Below, one piece after another: positions 52,438 to 62,948 of a stretch of DNA of 64,000 nt; position 1 is the first letter of the stretch; every line of letters begins with the position of its first letter. Source of the DNA: an uncultured Pelagibacteraceae bacterium (GTDB taxonomy: Bacteria > Pseudomonadota > Alphaproteobacteria > Pelagibacterales > Pelagibacteraceae); assembly GCA_902634885.1 (NCBI GenBank), contig CACPLR010000003.1:46343-110342 (forward strand). The letters are read 5' to 3'. Below the pieces are notes generated by a model. That model was not told where the DNA came from. It worked only from the letters and a program-made list of their open reading frames with translations, and searched no databases. Position numbers and translations under genes: made by a program.

Positions 52438-53544
52438 ATGAAAAATTACCTAAATTTTGAAACAGAAGTAAAAAACTTAGAAGCAGAACTTGATCAATTA
52501 AAAGACCCATATAATCAAGAGGGATTGTCCGAAGTTGATACGTCTAAAATTTCTAAAGTCCAAAAAGAAATTGATGAAAAGTTAAGTGAGATTTACTCAA
52601 ATTTAGACCCATGGCAAACTGCTTTAGTTGCAAGACATGAAGACAGACCCAAAGCTAAATTTTTCATTGATAATTTGTTCGAGGAGTTCGTAGCTCTTTC
52701 TGGAGATAGATATTATGGAGAAGACAAGTCTGTCATTTCAGGATTTGCTAAATTCAATGGAAAGTCAGTACTAGTTATTGGTCAAGAAAAAGGTGAGAAT
52801 TTAGAGACAAGAATAGAGAGAAATTTCGGTATGATGCGGCCAGAAGGTTATAGAAAAACAATTAGACTTATGAAGTTAGCAAACAAGTTTAGAATTCCCA
52901 TAATTTCATTTATAGACACACCTGGCGCATATCCAGGGGTTGGAGCAGAGGAAAGAGGTCAAGCAGAGGCCATAGCAAAATCTATTGAATGTTGTATGGA
53001 ACTAACCGTTCCAACTATTTCCGTGATAATTGGCGAGGGTGGATCTGGTGGCGCAATCGCTCTTGCATCATCTAATAAAGTATTAATGTTACAAAATGCT
53101 ATCTACTCGGTAATTTCTCCTGAAGGATGTGCAACAATTCTTTGGCGTGATCCAAAAAAAACTCTAGAGGCATCAAAAGCAATGAAACTTTCATCTAAAG
53201 ATTTACTTAGTTTAGACATAATAGATGAAATTATTCCAGAACCAATTGGTGGAGCTCATAGAGATAGAGATTTAATTATAGACAACGTTCGATTATCATT
53301 AGATAAAAACTTAAATTTTTTTCTCTCTATGGAAAAAGATGAAATATTAAACCATAGAAAAAATAAATTTTTGTCAATTGGTAGGAACAAGGGATTTGCA
53401 ACTCAAACAGGTTTAAATGAAAATTTAACTATGAAAGAAACCAAGTTTGACAGAATTATATCTAAATTTAAAAGTGATATTAAATTAACTTATATTTCAA
53501 TAGGAATATTATTGCTTATTTTCTCGCTATTTTTTGTATTATAA
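52438..53544 (+). CDS. accA: Acetyl-CoA carboxylase carboxyltransferase alpha subunit with C-terminal membrane anchor
   Basis: A 368-aa AccA, about 50 residues longer than the usual 315-325. The normal part starts with YLNFETEVKNLEAEL and has GDRYYGED, RPEGYRK, FIDTPGAYPGVGAEERGQ, and GEGGSGGAIALA (oxyanion Gly-Gly). From about residue 317 there is an extension that ends in YISIGILLLIFSLFFVL (352-368), a strong C-terminal transmembrane segment. This predicts membrane attachment of the carboxyltransferase. The stop overlaps secA's 3' end by 6 bp. Confidence 0.95.
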   Translation: MKNYLNFETEVKNLEAELDQLKDPYNQEGLSEVDTSKISKVQKEIDEKLSEIYSNLDPWQTALVARHEDRPKAKFFIDNLFEEFVALSGDRYYGEDKSVISGFAKFNGKSVLVIGQEKGENLETRIERNFGMMRPEGYRKTIRLMKLANKFRIPIISFIDTPGAYPGVGAEERGQAEAIAKSIECCMELTVPTISVIIGEGGSGGAIALASSNKVLMLQNAIYSVISPEGCATILWRDPKKTLEASKAMKLSSKDLLSLDIIDEIIPEPIGGAHRDRDLIIDNVRLSLDKNLNFFLSMEKDEILNHRKNKFLSIGRNKGFATQTGLNENLTMKETKFDRIISKFKSDIKLTYISIGILLLIFSLFFVL

Positions 53545-56088
53545 GGAACCACAACAATTTTTAAATTTTTTCCCTGTTGCTTCACATCTCTCATTTCTAG
53601 AGATTTTTGCTTCTTTGAATTTTTGAAGTAAGCATTTTGGATCATCTGACATTTTAATTTTTTTTTCAGCCTGATATTTTTGATTGTCTTGTTCTGGGCT
53701 GTCAACTACTTTTACATTTATCAAAAAAGTAATTAATTCCGTTTTTAATTTATTGAGCAAGTTCTCAAATAATAGGAAAGCTTCTTTTTTATATTCTACC
53801 AAGGGATCTCTTTGACCATAAGATCTTAGGCCTATAACTTGTCTCAATTGTTCTAAATATTGAATATGTAATTTCCAATTTTGATCAATTAATTGTAAGA
53901 ATATTCTTTTCTCAATTTCAAGCGCTTCATTTTTTCCCAGAAGACTAATTCTTTCGTCTCTTTTTTCTGAAAATTTATCTTTTACTATTTTTTCAAATTC
54001 TGCATCTTCTATATTTGAAATTTCCTTTACTTTCTCATCATCAAATGATTTTCCAAAAATAGTTTTGAAGCTTTTTGTAAAATCATCTGAAGTGGGATTT
54101 GCTAATTTCTTAGACTTCAAGATTTTTAATTCATTTAGGTTTTCATCTATAAAGTCATCTGCAAATACATTTGCTTCCTTGCTCTCCATAACATTATTCC
54201 TTTGGCTAAATATGACTTGTCTTTGGTCATTAAGTACATTGTCAAATTTTAGGAGGGTTTTTCTTATATCAAAATTTCTAGCCTCAACTTTTTGTTGAGC
54301 TCTTTCGAGAGCTTTATTTATCCATGGATGATCTATGCTTTCTCCATCTTTAAGTCCTAGCTTTTCTAAAATATTATTCATGGACTCTGATCCAAATATT
54401 CGCATTAAATCATCCTCTAAACTTACGAAGAAAATAGAATTTCCCTCATCACCCTGCCTTCCAGATCTACCTCTTGCTTGATTATCTACTCTCCTACTTT
54501 CCATTCTCTCTGTTCCTATTACAAACAAGCCACCTAATTTTTTTACTTTCTCTTTTTCACTTTCATCTTGACCTCCAAGTTTAATATCAACTCCTCTTCC
54601 AGATATGCTTGTGGTAATAATTATTGAATTTATTTTTCCAGCGTTGGCAATAATTTCTGCTTCTTTCTCATGATTTTTTGCATTCAAAACTATGTGTTTA
54701 ATTTTTTTTTTATTTAACAAATCTGAATAATGCTCAGATTTATTTATACTTGCTGTGAATACTAACAAAGGTTGTCCAGATTGATTACATTCAACTATTT
54801 TTTCAATTATTGCATCGTCCTTTTCTTTTAAAGTTCTGAAAATTTGATCATTCCAATCTTTTCTTATCATTTCTTTATTTGTAGGAATTGATACTACTGG
54901 CAAATTATAGATTTCAAAAAACTCCTCAGACTCAGTTTGAGCTGTTCCAGTACAACCAGATATTTTATTATAAAGTTTAAAAAAGTTTTGGTAGGTTATA
55001 GACGCCAAAGTTTGATTTTCAGCATTGACTACTAACTTTTCTTTTGCTTCTAAACTTTGATGGAGCCCATCTCCAAATCTTCTGCCTGGAAGCTGTCTTC
55101 CAGTTTGTTCATCAATTATAATAATTTGATCATCTTTGACTATATAATCACGCCCATTTTGAAATAAATGATTAGCTTTTAAAGCTTGATTGACATGATG
55201 AACAAGATGTAGGTTTTCAGGATCATAAAAGTTATTATTTTTCAAAATACCAGCGTTTGAAAATATTTTCTCAATATTATCAATACCTTTATTTGTGAGT
55301 AGAATATTTTTATCCTTTTCATCAATATCAAAGTCATCAGACTTCAATGTTTTTACAAGTTTATCAATTGCAATATATTGACTGGTTTTATCCTCTGCAG
55401 CCCCTGAAATGATTAAAGGAGTTCTAGCTTCATCAATTAGACAGGAATCTATCTCATCAACGATAGCAAAATTATGCCCTCTTTGAACCATATCTTTTTT
55501 TGAAAATTTCATATTATCTCGAAGATAATCAAAACCAAGCTCACTATTAGTTGCATAAGTTATATCCTTCATATAGTTTTCTTTTCTTTCAAGATCAGAT
55601 TGATTAGTATTTATAAAGCCACAACTTAAACCTAGGAATTCATATATCTCCCCCATACTTTGACTATCTCGTTTAGCTAAATAATCATTTACAGTTACTA
55701 TATGAACACCCTTTTTTTCTAATGCATTCAGGTAAGCTGCTAAAGTTATAGTTAAAGTTTTTCCTTCACCTGTTTTCATTTCTGCAATTTTATTTTCATG
55801 AAGAGCTACACCACCAATTAATTGGACATCAAAGTGTCTTTCATTGTGAACTCTTTTTGATGCTTCCCTGACTAATGCAAATGCCTCTGGTAATATTTGG
55901 TTTATGTTTTCACCATCATTTAGTCTCGAAATAAGTTCAGATGTTTTTTTTGGAAAATCAGAATTATCGATATTTTCAAATTTTTTTTCTAAACTATTAA
56001 TACGATTAACTATTTTACCGATTCTATCGAGCTCTTTTTGGTTTCCACTTTTAATTATTTTAGATAATAGATTTAACGGATTAAACAT
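53539..56088 (-). CDS. secA: Protein translocase ATPase SecA
   Basis: An 849-aa preprotein translocase motor. Walker A is in EMKTGEGKTLT (about residues 100-110), with VDEIDSCLIDEARTPLIISG, GCTGTAQTE, ITTSISGRGVDIKLGG and RQGDEGNSIFFVSLEDDLM all present. The extreme C-terminus, normally CPCGSGKKYKHCH, reads CEATGKKFKNCC: the second Cys of the C-x-C pair is missing, so the zinc/SecB-binding tail looks altered. Divergent from argJ 55 bp away. Confidence 0.97.
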   Translation of the reverse strand: MFNPLNLLSKIIKSGNQKELDRIGKIVNRINSLEKKFENIDNSDFPKKTSELISRLNDGENINQILPEAFALVREASKRVHNERHFDVQLIGGVALHENKIAEMKTGEGKTLTITLAAYLNALEKKGVHIVTVNDYLAKRDSQSMGEIYEFLGLSCGFINTNQSDLERKENYMKDITYATNSELGFDYLRDNMKFSKKDMVQRGHNFAIVDEIDSCLIDEARTPLIISGAAEDKTSQYIAIDKLVKTLKSDDFDIDEKDKNILLTNKGIDNIEKIFSNAGILKNNNFYDPENLHLVHHVNQALKANHLFQNGRDYIVKDDQIIIIDEQTGRQLPGRRFGDGLHQSLEAKEKLVVNAENQTLASITYQNFFKLYNKISGCTGTAQTESEEFFEIYNLPVVSIPTNKEMIRKDWNDQIFRTLKEKDDAIIEKIVECNQSGQPLLVFTASINKSEHYSDLLNKKKIKHIVLNAKNHEKEAEIIANAGKINSIIITTSISGRGVDIKLGGQDESEKEKVKKLGGLFVIGTERMESRRVDNQARGRSGRQGDEGNSIFFVSLEDDLMRIFGSESMNNILEKLGLKDGESIDHPWINKALERAQQKVEARNFDIRKTLLKFDNVLNDQRQVIFSQRNNVMESKEANVFADDFIDENLNELKILKSKKLANPTSDDFTKSFKTIFGKSFDDEKVKEISNIEDAEFEKIVKDKFSEKRDERISLLGKNEALEIEKRIFLQLIDQNWKLHIQYLEQLRQVIGLRSYGQRDPLVEYKKEAFLLFENLLNKLKTELITFLINVKVVDSPEQDNQKYQAEKKIKMSDDPKCLLQKFKEAKISRNERCEATGKKFKNCCGSL

Positions 56089-56143
56089 TTTAATGTACAG
56101 TAGTTAGAGAATATATAGTAATTTTTTAAGAAAATTAAATATC

Positions 56144-57445
56144 ATGGTTTTAGGTATAAACAACTTTTTTGATGCTAGAAATAAAAACGCAAAAGTTGCA
56201 GATTTTCAAGATTTAGATCATTTAGATGGAGTATCTGTATCAGCAGTTTCAGCAAATTTGTATGATCAAAAAAGAGATGACCTCGTTTTATTTTATTTTA
56301 GAAATGGAGCTAATCATGCATCGTTGTTTACAAAATCAAGTATTGTATCAGAAAACATAAAGTGGAATAAAAAAGTTAAGTCACAAAAAATACATGCATT
56401 ATTAATAAATACTAGAAATGCTAATGCTCTTACAGGATCAGATGGATATGAAGCATTAAAAATACTCTCTTTAGATTTATCTGAAAAACTGACACTTAAG
56501 CAAAAACAGGATGAAGAGTATCCAAAAATTATTCGTTCTGAAAGTATACTTTTTGCATGTACTGGTACCATTGGAGAAAAATTCCCTTTAGAAAAAATAA
56601 AAAATTCACTTCCTAATTTAGTTGACAATATTAAATATAATCAAAATAAATTAATATGGATGAAAGCAGCCTCAGGCATAAAAACAACAGATACCAAACC
56701 TAAGTTAGCAATGTCAGAATGTAAAATAGGCAATACACCAATAAAGGTATACGGCATTGCCAAAGGCTCTGGAATGATATTTCCAAATATGGCAACAACA
56801 TTAGGATTTCTATTTACCGATGCAAATTTATCTTCATCAATTTTAAAAAATATCCTTAAAGATACTATCGAAACTACTTTTAACGCAATTTCATGTGATG
56901 GGGATACAAGTACCAACGACATGGTATCAATTTTTGCGACAAATAAAGCTAATAATTCTGAAATTAAAAGTCACAAAGATAAAAAATTACATGACTTTAA
57001 AGAGTCTGTTCATGAAGTTTTATTGAACTTGGCCAAAAGGGTTGCAGCAGATGGTGAGGGGGCATCAAAGTTTGTGACTATTAACTGTCAAAAAGCAAAA
57101 ACAATTGCTGATGCAAAAAAAATTTGTTTTTCAATTTCAAATTCACCTTTGGTTAAAACTGCAATAGCTGGAGAGGATCCAAATTGGGGAAGGATTGCTA
57201 TGGCAATAGGAAAAACAGAGATAAAAATTGACATTAAAAAATTAATTATCTTTTTTGGCCCTCATAGAATTTTTTCAAAAAATGAATTATTTAAAGATTA
57301 TGATGAGCAAAAAGTTACTGACTACATGAAAAATGAGTCTGTAGAAATAACGGTTGATTTAGGAATGGGTAAAAAAAATTTTACCTCATATACTATGGAT
57401 TTAACTAAAGATTACATTGAGATTAATGCAGATTATAGATCTTAA
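56144..57445 (+). CDS. argJ: Glutamate N-acetyltransferase / amino-acid acetyltransferase
   Basis: A 433-aa Ntn-type enzyme that cleaves itself before a Thr. The site is in GSGMIFPNMA-TTLGFL (about residue 212), so the mature protein is two chains. NTRNANALTGSDG, ACTGTIGEKFP, SCDGDTSTNDMV and AGEDPNWGRIAMAIG are typical. Transfers acetyl from N-acetylornithine to glutamate, the cyclic arginine route, which fits with argB, argD and argF in the same window. Confidence 0.95.
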   Translation: MVLGINNFFDARNKNAKVADFQDLDHLDGVSVSAVSANLYDQKRDDLVLFYFRNGANHASLFTKSSIVSENIKWNKKVKSQKIHALLINTRNANALTGSDGYEALKILSLDLSEKLTLKQKQDEEYPKIIRSESILFACTGTIGEKFPLEKIKNSLPNLVDNIKYNQNKLIWMKAASGIKTTDTKPKLAMSECKIGNTPIKVYGIAKGSGMIFPNMATTLGFLFTDANLSSSILKNILKDTIETTFNAISCDGDTSTNDMVSIFATNKANNSEIKSHKDKKLHDFKESVHEVLLNLAKRVAADGEGASKFVTINCQKAKTIADAKKICFSISNSPLVKTAIAGEDPNWGRIAMAIGKTEIKIDIKKLIIFFGPHRIFSKNELFKDYDEQKVTDYMKNESVEITVDLGMGKKNFTSYTMDLTKDYIEINADYRS

Positions 57446-57483
57446 CGTATTGAATTTAATCTCTTAATTACTAGATAATCATT

Positions 57484-57918
57484 ATGATTAAGTATGCTCT
57501 TATATGCAAAAGTTGTAAATTAGAATTTGAAAGTTGGTTTGGATCATCTAAGGAATTTGATCGTCTGAAAAAAATGAAACTTCTGAATTGCCAGAGATGC
57601 AACTCTATTAAAGTTCAAAAATCGTTAATGTCTCCAAATTTATCTAACAATAAAAAAAAAATTACTAATTCCAACGAGTTAAAATTACAAAAAGTTAAAC
57701 AAAAGTTAAAAGAATATAAAAGATTTGTTAAAGATAATTTTAATTTCGTAGGTGAAAATTTTGCTTATGAAGCAAGATCATTACACTACAATAAAAATAA
57801 AAATAGAGATAAAAAAAAAGGTATCTATGGAAGAGCTTCCTTGCAGGACGTTAGGGAATTAAAAGAAGAAGGTATAGAAACTGAAATGCTGCCTTGGATT
57901 GAAGATAAAGAAAATTAA
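57484..57918 (+). CDS. DUF1178 family protein
   Basis: A 144-aa protein. The N-terminal zinc-ribbon-like part KYALICKSCKLEFESWFGSS and LNCQRCNSIKVQKSLMSPN carries two Cys pairs. A basic middle and a C-terminal YEARSLHYNKNK...GIYGRASLQDVRELKEEGIE region complete the family pattern. Follows argJ by 38 bp. Function unknown. Its end overlaps ubiG by 4 bp, tail to tail. Confidence 0.88.
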   Translation: MIKYALICKSCKLEFESWFGSSKEFDRLKKMKLLNCQRCNSIKVQKSLMSPNLSNNKKKITNSNELKLQKVKQKLKEYKRFVKDNFNFVGENFAYEARSLHYNKNKNRDKKKGIYGRASLQDVRELKEEGIETEMLPWIEDKEN

Positions 57919-58643
57919 ACTTTCTCAAATTCTGTAATGTAATTAACTGATTTATCTGATGATACTTTCCACTGATCAAATAATGGGTTAAATGTCATAC
58001 CATCAATTTTCTTTAATTTGAGAGAATTTTTTTGACAAATACTTATCAGGTTTTCAGGTTTGACAAATCTTTCCCACTCATGTGTGCCTATAGGCAACCA
58101 TCTTAAAACATATTCTGCACCAATAATTGCAAATAAATAAGATTTTAGAGTTTGATTTAAGGTTGCAACAAACATGATGCCATTTTTTTTCAAAAACTTT
58201 GAACTCTGCTTTATAAAATTATCAATATTTTCTACGTGTTCAACTATCTCCATATTTAAAATAACATCAAATTTTTTTGATGTATTTAAATTTTCTGGCG
58301 AACAATTTAAATAAGTTATTTTTAATTTACTTTTTTTTAAGTGATGTTTTGCAATATTAATATTATTTTTAGATGCATCAATTCCAGTTACATTCGCACC
58401 CATTCTTGACATTGGTTCCGAAAGTAATCCACCTCCACAACCAATATCTAAAATTTCTAAGTTTTTTAATGGTTTATCATTTTTTTTTAATGAAAAATGT
58501 TCAATTAGATTTTCTTTAATATATTTTATCCTAATCGGATTAAATTTATGTAATGGTTTAAATTTTCCTTTAGGGTTCCACCACTCATCAGCAATTTTTG
58601 AAAATTTTTCTATTTCTTTTTTGTTAATTGTGTTATTTTTCAT
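57915..58643 (-). CDS. ubiG: Ubiquinone biosynthesis O-methyltransferase
   Basis: A 242-aa class I SAM methyltransferase. SAM motif I LDIGCGGGLLSEPMSRMGANVTGID (in parts DIGCGGG and GANVTGID), motif II FDVILNMEIVEHVEN, the UbiG start FSKIADEWWNPKGKFKPLHKFNPIR, and LRWLPIGTHEWERFVKP are diagnostic. Methylates hydroxyl groups of the quinone ring. Divergent from lysC; in alphaproteobacteria ubiG and lysC are usual divergent neighbours. Confidence 0.95.
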   Translation of the reverse strand: MKNNTINKKEIEKFSKIADEWWNPKGKFKPLHKFNPIRIKYIKENLIEHFSLKKNDKPLKNLEILDIGCGGGLLSEPMSRMGANVTGIDASKNNINIAKHHLKKSKLKITYLNCSPENLNTSKKFDVILNMEIVEHVENIDNFIKQSSKFLKKNGIMFVATLNQTLKSYLFAIIGAEYVLRWLPIGTHEWERFVKPENLISICQKNSLKLKKIDGMTFNPLFDQWKVSSDKSVNYITEFEKV

Positions 58644-58707
58644 AACTTTATTGACTTTATATAAAGGATGTATTTTATCAATATTTTTATTAAATAATTA
58701 TTTAATC

Positions 58708-59922
58708 ATGAAAATTGTAGTTTTAAAATTTGGTGGAACATCTGTCGGTACTATTGAAAGAATTAAAAAAGTTTCTGAAATAGTAAAAAATTATGTAAAA
58801 AAAAGATACTCAGTTATTGTTGTTTGTTCTGCCATGAGTGGATCAACAAATGATTTAATTAAAAAATCAAAAAAAATAAGCAATAATTTCTCAGATGCTG
58901 AATACGACGTATTAGTATCATCAGGTGAGCAAGTTTCATGCTCGCTTATTGCAGGAAGACTAGTGCATCTTGGATTGAAATCTAGATCATGGACAGCCTG
59001 GCAGATACCTATTTTTACAGAAAATAAACATAAATTTTCAAGAATAAACCAAATAAATAAAAGTAAATTATTAAACTATTTAAAATCTGGTGGTGTTCCA
59101 ATAATTACTGGTTTTCAAGGTGTAAATCGTAATGAGAGAATTACAACAATTGGAAGAGGAGGGTCAGATTCAACAGCAATAATGTTAGCTAAATTTTTTA
59201 AAGCAGATAAATGTATTATTTTTACTGACGTTGAAGGTATTTTTACAACTGATCCTAACAAACTCAAATCAGCAAAAAAAATAAAAATAATATCTTACGA
59301 GGAAATGCTTGAGATGGCTTCATTAGGAGCAAAAGTAATGCAACCAGAATCTATTCAAGATGCTAGATTAAATAGGATTAATATAGAGGTAAAATCATCT
59401 TTTAAAAAAAAATCAGGAACATTAATCACTAAAAGAAAAAATATAATAAATAATAAAATAATTACAGGAATTACATCTACGCAGAATGATGCAAAAGTGA
59501 CTTTAGTTGGAGTAAAAGATAAACCAGGAATTGCAGCATCTATCTTTAAACCATTATCAAAAAATTCAATTAACGTTGATATGGTCGTACAAAATATTTC
59601 TGCGAATGGAAGAGAAACAGATTTAACATTTACTATAAAAAATGAAGATTTAAACAAAACAAAAAAAATTGTTAATGAAAATAAAAATATAAATTTTAAA
59701 AAACTAATTTTTGATAAAAATGTAAGTAAAATTTCTATAATTGGTGTAGGAATGGTAACTACACCAGGTGTTACTTTTAGAATGTTTCAAGCATTAGCAA
59801 ATCAAAAAATTAATATTCAAGTTATTTCAACATCGGAAATAAAAATTTCAGTTTTAGTCGACAAAAAGAATATAAAAAAAGCTATTACCGCATTGCATAA
59901 GGAATTTAAGTTAGATCGATAA
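58708..59922 (+). CDS. lysC: Aspartate kinase
   Basis: A 404-aa kinase for the first step to Lys/DAP/Thr/Met. The ATG at 58708 is chosen because the conserved [13 protein letters not shown] begins there; an upstream ATG at 58621 lies in the ubiG start and would add a non-conserved hydrophobic leader. [16 protein letters not shown] and [11 protein letters not shown] complete the catalytic part; two ACT domains (about residues 265-404) hold the feedback site. Followed by ispG after one base. Confidence 0.95.
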   Translation: MKIVVLKFGGTSVGTIERIKKVSEIVKNYVKKRYSVIVVCSAMSGSTNDLIKKSKKISNNFSDAEYDVLVSSGEQVSCSLIAGRLVHLGLKSRSWTAWQIPIFTENKHKFSRINQINKSKLLNYLKSGGVPIITGFQGVNRNERITTIGRGGSDSTAIMLAKFFKADKCIIFTDVEGIFTTDPNKLKSAKKIKIISYEEMLEMASLGAKVMQPESIQDARLNRINIEVKSSFKKKSGTLITKRKNIINNKIITGITSTQNDAKVTLVGVKDKPGIAASIFKPLSKNSINVDMVVQNISANGRETDLTFTIKNEDLNKTKKIVNENKNINFKKLIFDKNVSKISIIGVGMVTTPGVTFRMFQALANQKINIQVISTSEIKISVLVDKKNIKKAITALHKEFKLDR

Positions 59923-59923
59923 A

Positions 59924-61030
59924 ATGAGCATTAGACCTTTTAGAGATATTAGTAGAAAAAAAACAAAGGAAATTACTGTTGGAAATTTAAAAATTGGGGG
60001 AGATAATCCAATATCAGTTCAATCCATGACCAATACCCTAACAAAAGATGTTAAATCCACTGTTAAACAAATAAAAGATTTAGAAAATGCTGGAGCTGAC
60101 TTAGTAAGGGTTTCATGTCCTGATAAAGCCTCAACAGAGGCTTTGAAGCAAATTGTAAAACAAGTTAAAGTTCCAATAGTTGCAGATATTCATTTTCATT
60201 ATAAAAGAGCAATTGAGGCAGCTGAAAATGGTGCACATTGTTTAAGAATTAATCCTGGAAATATAGGTGAACTACAAAAAGTTAAAGAGGTTATTAAAGC
60301 TGCAAAAAATAATGGTTGTGCGATTAGAGTCGGTGTAAATGCTGGATCGCTTGAAAAAGATATTCTTGAGAAATATAGGGAACCTTGTCCCGAGGCACTG
60401 GTTGAGAGTGCATTAAGAAACATTGAAATTTTGGAAAATGAGGATTTTTTTAACTTAAAAGTAAGCGTTAAATCCTCCGATGTATTTTTATCAATAGGAG
60501 CTTACAAACAATTATCCCAAAAAATAGATTATCCTCTTCACATTGGAATAACAGAGGCGGGTAGCTTTTTACCTGGCACCATAAAGTCCTCAATTGGTTT
60601 TGGGTCACTTCTTTTAGATGGGATAGGTGATACAATAAGAGTATCTCTTTCTGATGATCCAATTAAAGAAATAAATGTTGGTAATGAGATTTTAAAGTCA
60701 CTAAATCTTAGAAACAGAGGTGTTAGAATTATTTCATGCCCATCTTGTGCTAGACAAGCATTTGAGGTAATTGATACAGTTAAAATTTTAGAGGAAAAAC
60801 TTTCTCATATTAAAACTCCAATTACATTGTCGATCATAGGATGTGTTGTAAATGGTCCAGGGGAAGCTGCACAAACTGAAATTGGAATAACTGGAGGCGG
60901 TAAAGGAAATCATATGATGTATTTAAATGGCTTCGAGAGCGAAAAAATTAAAAGTGAGGAAATTATTTCTAAAGTTGTCAGTTTGGTAGAGAAAAAGGCT
61001 GAGGAAATTGAAGAGAAAAATCAAAAATAA
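59924..61030 (+). CDS. ispG: 4-hydroxy-3-methylbut-2-enyl diphosphate synthase
   Basis: A 368-aa iron-sulfur enzyme of the MEP isoprenoid route. [40 protein letters not shown], and the [4Fe-4S] cysteines in SCPSCARQ and [11 protein letters not shown] are visible. Length normal for the bacterial form. Its stop shares a base with the prfA start. Confidence 0.97.
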   Translation: MSIRPFRDISRKKTKEITVGNLKIGGDNPISVQSMTNTLTKDVKSTVKQIKDLENAGADLVRVSCPDKASTEALKQIVKQVKVPIVADIHFHYKRAIEAAENGAHCLRINPGNIGELQKVKEVIKAAKNNGCAIRVGVNAGSLEKDILEKYREPCPEALVESALRNIEILENEDFFNLKVSVKSSDVFLSIGAYKQLSQKIDYPLHIGITEAGSFLPGTIKSSIGFGSLLLDGIGDTIRVSLSDDPIKEINVGNEILKSLNLRNRGVRIISCPSCARQAFEVIDTVKILEEKLSHIKTPITLSIIGCVVNGPGEAAQTEIGITGGGKGNHMMYLNGFESEKIKSEEIISKVVSLVEKKAEEIEEKNQK

Positions 61031-62103
61031 TGCTTCCTTTAGATAAAGTTCAAGGATTAATATCTAAGCATTCTAAACTTGAAAAAGACTTATCTTCAGG
61101 AGAAATTGACAAAAATACCTTTGCTGAAAAATCTAAAGAATATTCTGAATTAAATGAAATTATCAAGGAGGCAAAGGAATACAATCAATTTGAAAAAAAT
61201 AAATCTGAACTAGAAAACATAATTAACGACAATAGTTCTGATAAGGAAATGAAGGATTTAGCTCAAATAGAACTTTCTGCATTAAACCAAAAATTTAATT
61301 TAAACGAAAAAAAAATTAAAATTTTTTTATTACCTAAGGACGAAGCAGATACCAAAAATGCTATCATAGAAATAAGAGCAGGCACCGGAGGATTAGAGGC
61401 TAGTTTATTTGCAGGGGACCTTTTCAAAATGTACGAAAAGGTGAGTAATAAAAAAAAATGGCAAATAGAAATTATATCAATTTCAAAAAGTGATGCAGGG
61501 GGACTTAAAGAAGTCATTGCATCTATTAAAGGTAAAAATATTTATTCATCTTTAAAATATGAGAGTGGAGTGCACAGAGTACAAAGAGTTCCTGACACAG
61601 AAACACAAGGAAGAGTTCATACATCTGCAGCAACTGTCGCTGTCTTACCTGAGGCCGAGGAAGTTGATGTAAAAATAGAGGAAAAAGATTTAAGAATCGA
61701 TGTTTTTAGAAGTAGTGGTCCTGGTGGACAAAGTGTAAATACCACTGACTCAGCAGTAAGAATAACACATATACCAACAGGAATTGTTGTAAGTCAACAA
61801 GATGAAAAATCCCAAATCAGAAATAAAGAGAAGGGCCTTAAAGTTTTAAGATCTAGAATTTATGAGCTAGAAAGACAAAAAAGAGATGAGGAGAGATCTA
61901 AGGATAGAAAGAGTAAAATTGGAACTGGCGATAGGTCAGAAAGAATAAGGACCTATAATTTTCCACAAGGAAGGGTAACTGATCATAGAATAAATTTAAC
62001 ATTACATAAATTGGAAGAATTTATGGAGGGAGAAATTTTTGATGAGATGATAGAAAATTTAAGTATTCAAGCTCAGGAAGATCAACTTAATAGATTATTA
62101 TAA
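61030..62103 (+). CDS. prfA: Peptide chain release factor 1
   Basis: A 357-aa class I release factor for UAA/UAG. The GGQ loop is in [21 protein letters not shown] (about residues 225-245), the codon-recognition region lies around [23 protein letters not shown], and the N-terminal helical domain precedes it. Co-transcribed with prmC, which methylates its GGQ glutamine (1-bp overlap). Confidence 0.97.
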   Translation: MLPLDKVQGLISKHSKLEKDLSSGEIDKNTFAEKSKEYSELNEIIKEAKEYNQFEKNKSELENIINDNSSDKEMKDLAQIELSALNQKFNLNEKKIKIFLLPKDEADTKNAIIEIRAGTGGLEASLFAGDLFKMYEKVSNKKKWQIEIISISKSDAGGLKEVIASIKGKNIYSSLKYESGVHRVQRVPDTETQGRVHTSAATVAVLPEAEEVDVKIEEKDLRIDVFRSSGPGGQSVNTTDSAVRITHIPTGIVVSQQDEKSQIRNKEKGLKVLRSRIYELERQKRDEERSKDRKSKIGTGDRSERIRTYNFPQGRVTDHRINLTLHKLEEFMEGEIFDEMIENLSIQAQEDQLNRLL

Positions 62104-62948
62104 TGAATTTCCAGGAAATTTTATCAAAAGCATCTAGTCGATTAAAACTTAAAAATATTAAATCTTACAAACTAGACTCTGAATTATTATTAGCGAAAAC
62201 ACTTAATATTTCCAGAGAGGAAGTTTTATTAAACTTAAATAAGACAATTGATCAATCTGATATAAAAAAATATAATTATTTTTTAAAATTAAGAAATCAA
62301 TATAAACCAATAGCACATATAATTAATTATAAGTTTTTTTGGAAATATAAATTTTTTGTTAATAAAGATGTTCTTATACCACGCCCTGATACAGAATTAA
62401 TAATTGAAAAAATTTTGGGAATTTTACCTTTATCATCAAATAAAAACATTTTAGATATTGGCACTGGTTCAGGATGTATTGCAATATCATTAAAGAAAGA
62501 ACGACCAAATTGCAGAATTACAGCTATAGATAAGTCAAAAAAAGCAATAAAAGTTGCAAAAAAAAATGCAGAAATGCACCAAGTTGGAAAAAAAGTTAAT
62601 TTTTTTAATATCGATGTTGACAAATACTTAAGCAGTAAATATGATCTTATAGTATCCAATCCTCCTTATATTAAACATAGTGAATTATTAAGTTTAGGAA
62701 AAGATATTAAGTTAAATGAGCCAAGGTTAGCATTATCTGGTGGTTCCTCAGGATTAGAAATTTATTTTAAGATAATAAATAAATGCAGAATACTCTTGAA
62801 GATAAATGGAATGCTTTTTTTGGAAATTGGACATAAACAAGGTAAAGAATTGAAAAAATATTTGAATTTAAATGGTTTTAATCAAACAAGAATTTATAAA
62901 GATCTCTCTGGTAGAGATAGATGCATAGTAAGCACAAAAAATAAATAA
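62103..62948 (+). CDS. prmC: Release factor glutamine methyltransferase
   Basis: A 281-aa SAM methyltransferase. The N-terminal substrate-binding helices are followed by DVLIPRPDTE, SAM motif ILDIGTGSGCIAISL and the active-site NPPYI (about residues 185-189). EPRLALSGGSSGLEIY and LEIGHKQG are typical. Methylates the GGQ Gln of RF1/RF2. Shares single bases with prfA and the DUF4167 gene. Confidence 0.96.
   Translation: MNFQEILSKASSRLKLKNIKSYKLDSELLLAKTLNISREEVLLNLNKTIDQSDIKKYNYFLKLRNQYKPIAHIINYKFFWKYKFFVNKDVLIPRPDTELIIEKILGILPLSSNKNILDIGTGSGCIAISLKKERPNCRITAIDKSKKAIKVAKKNAEMHQVGKKVNFFNIDVDKYLSSKYDLIVSNPPYIKHSELLSLGKDIKLNEPRLALSGGSSGLEIYFKIINKCRILLKINGMLFLEIGHKQGKELKKYLNLNGFNQTRIYKDLSGRDRCIVSTKNK

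Noticed and set aside
58621..58707. Upstream ATG for lysC adding 29 hydrophobic residues
   Set aside because: It overlaps the divergent ubiG start and the conserved aspartate kinase start is at 58708; the extra part does not resemble any kinase leader.
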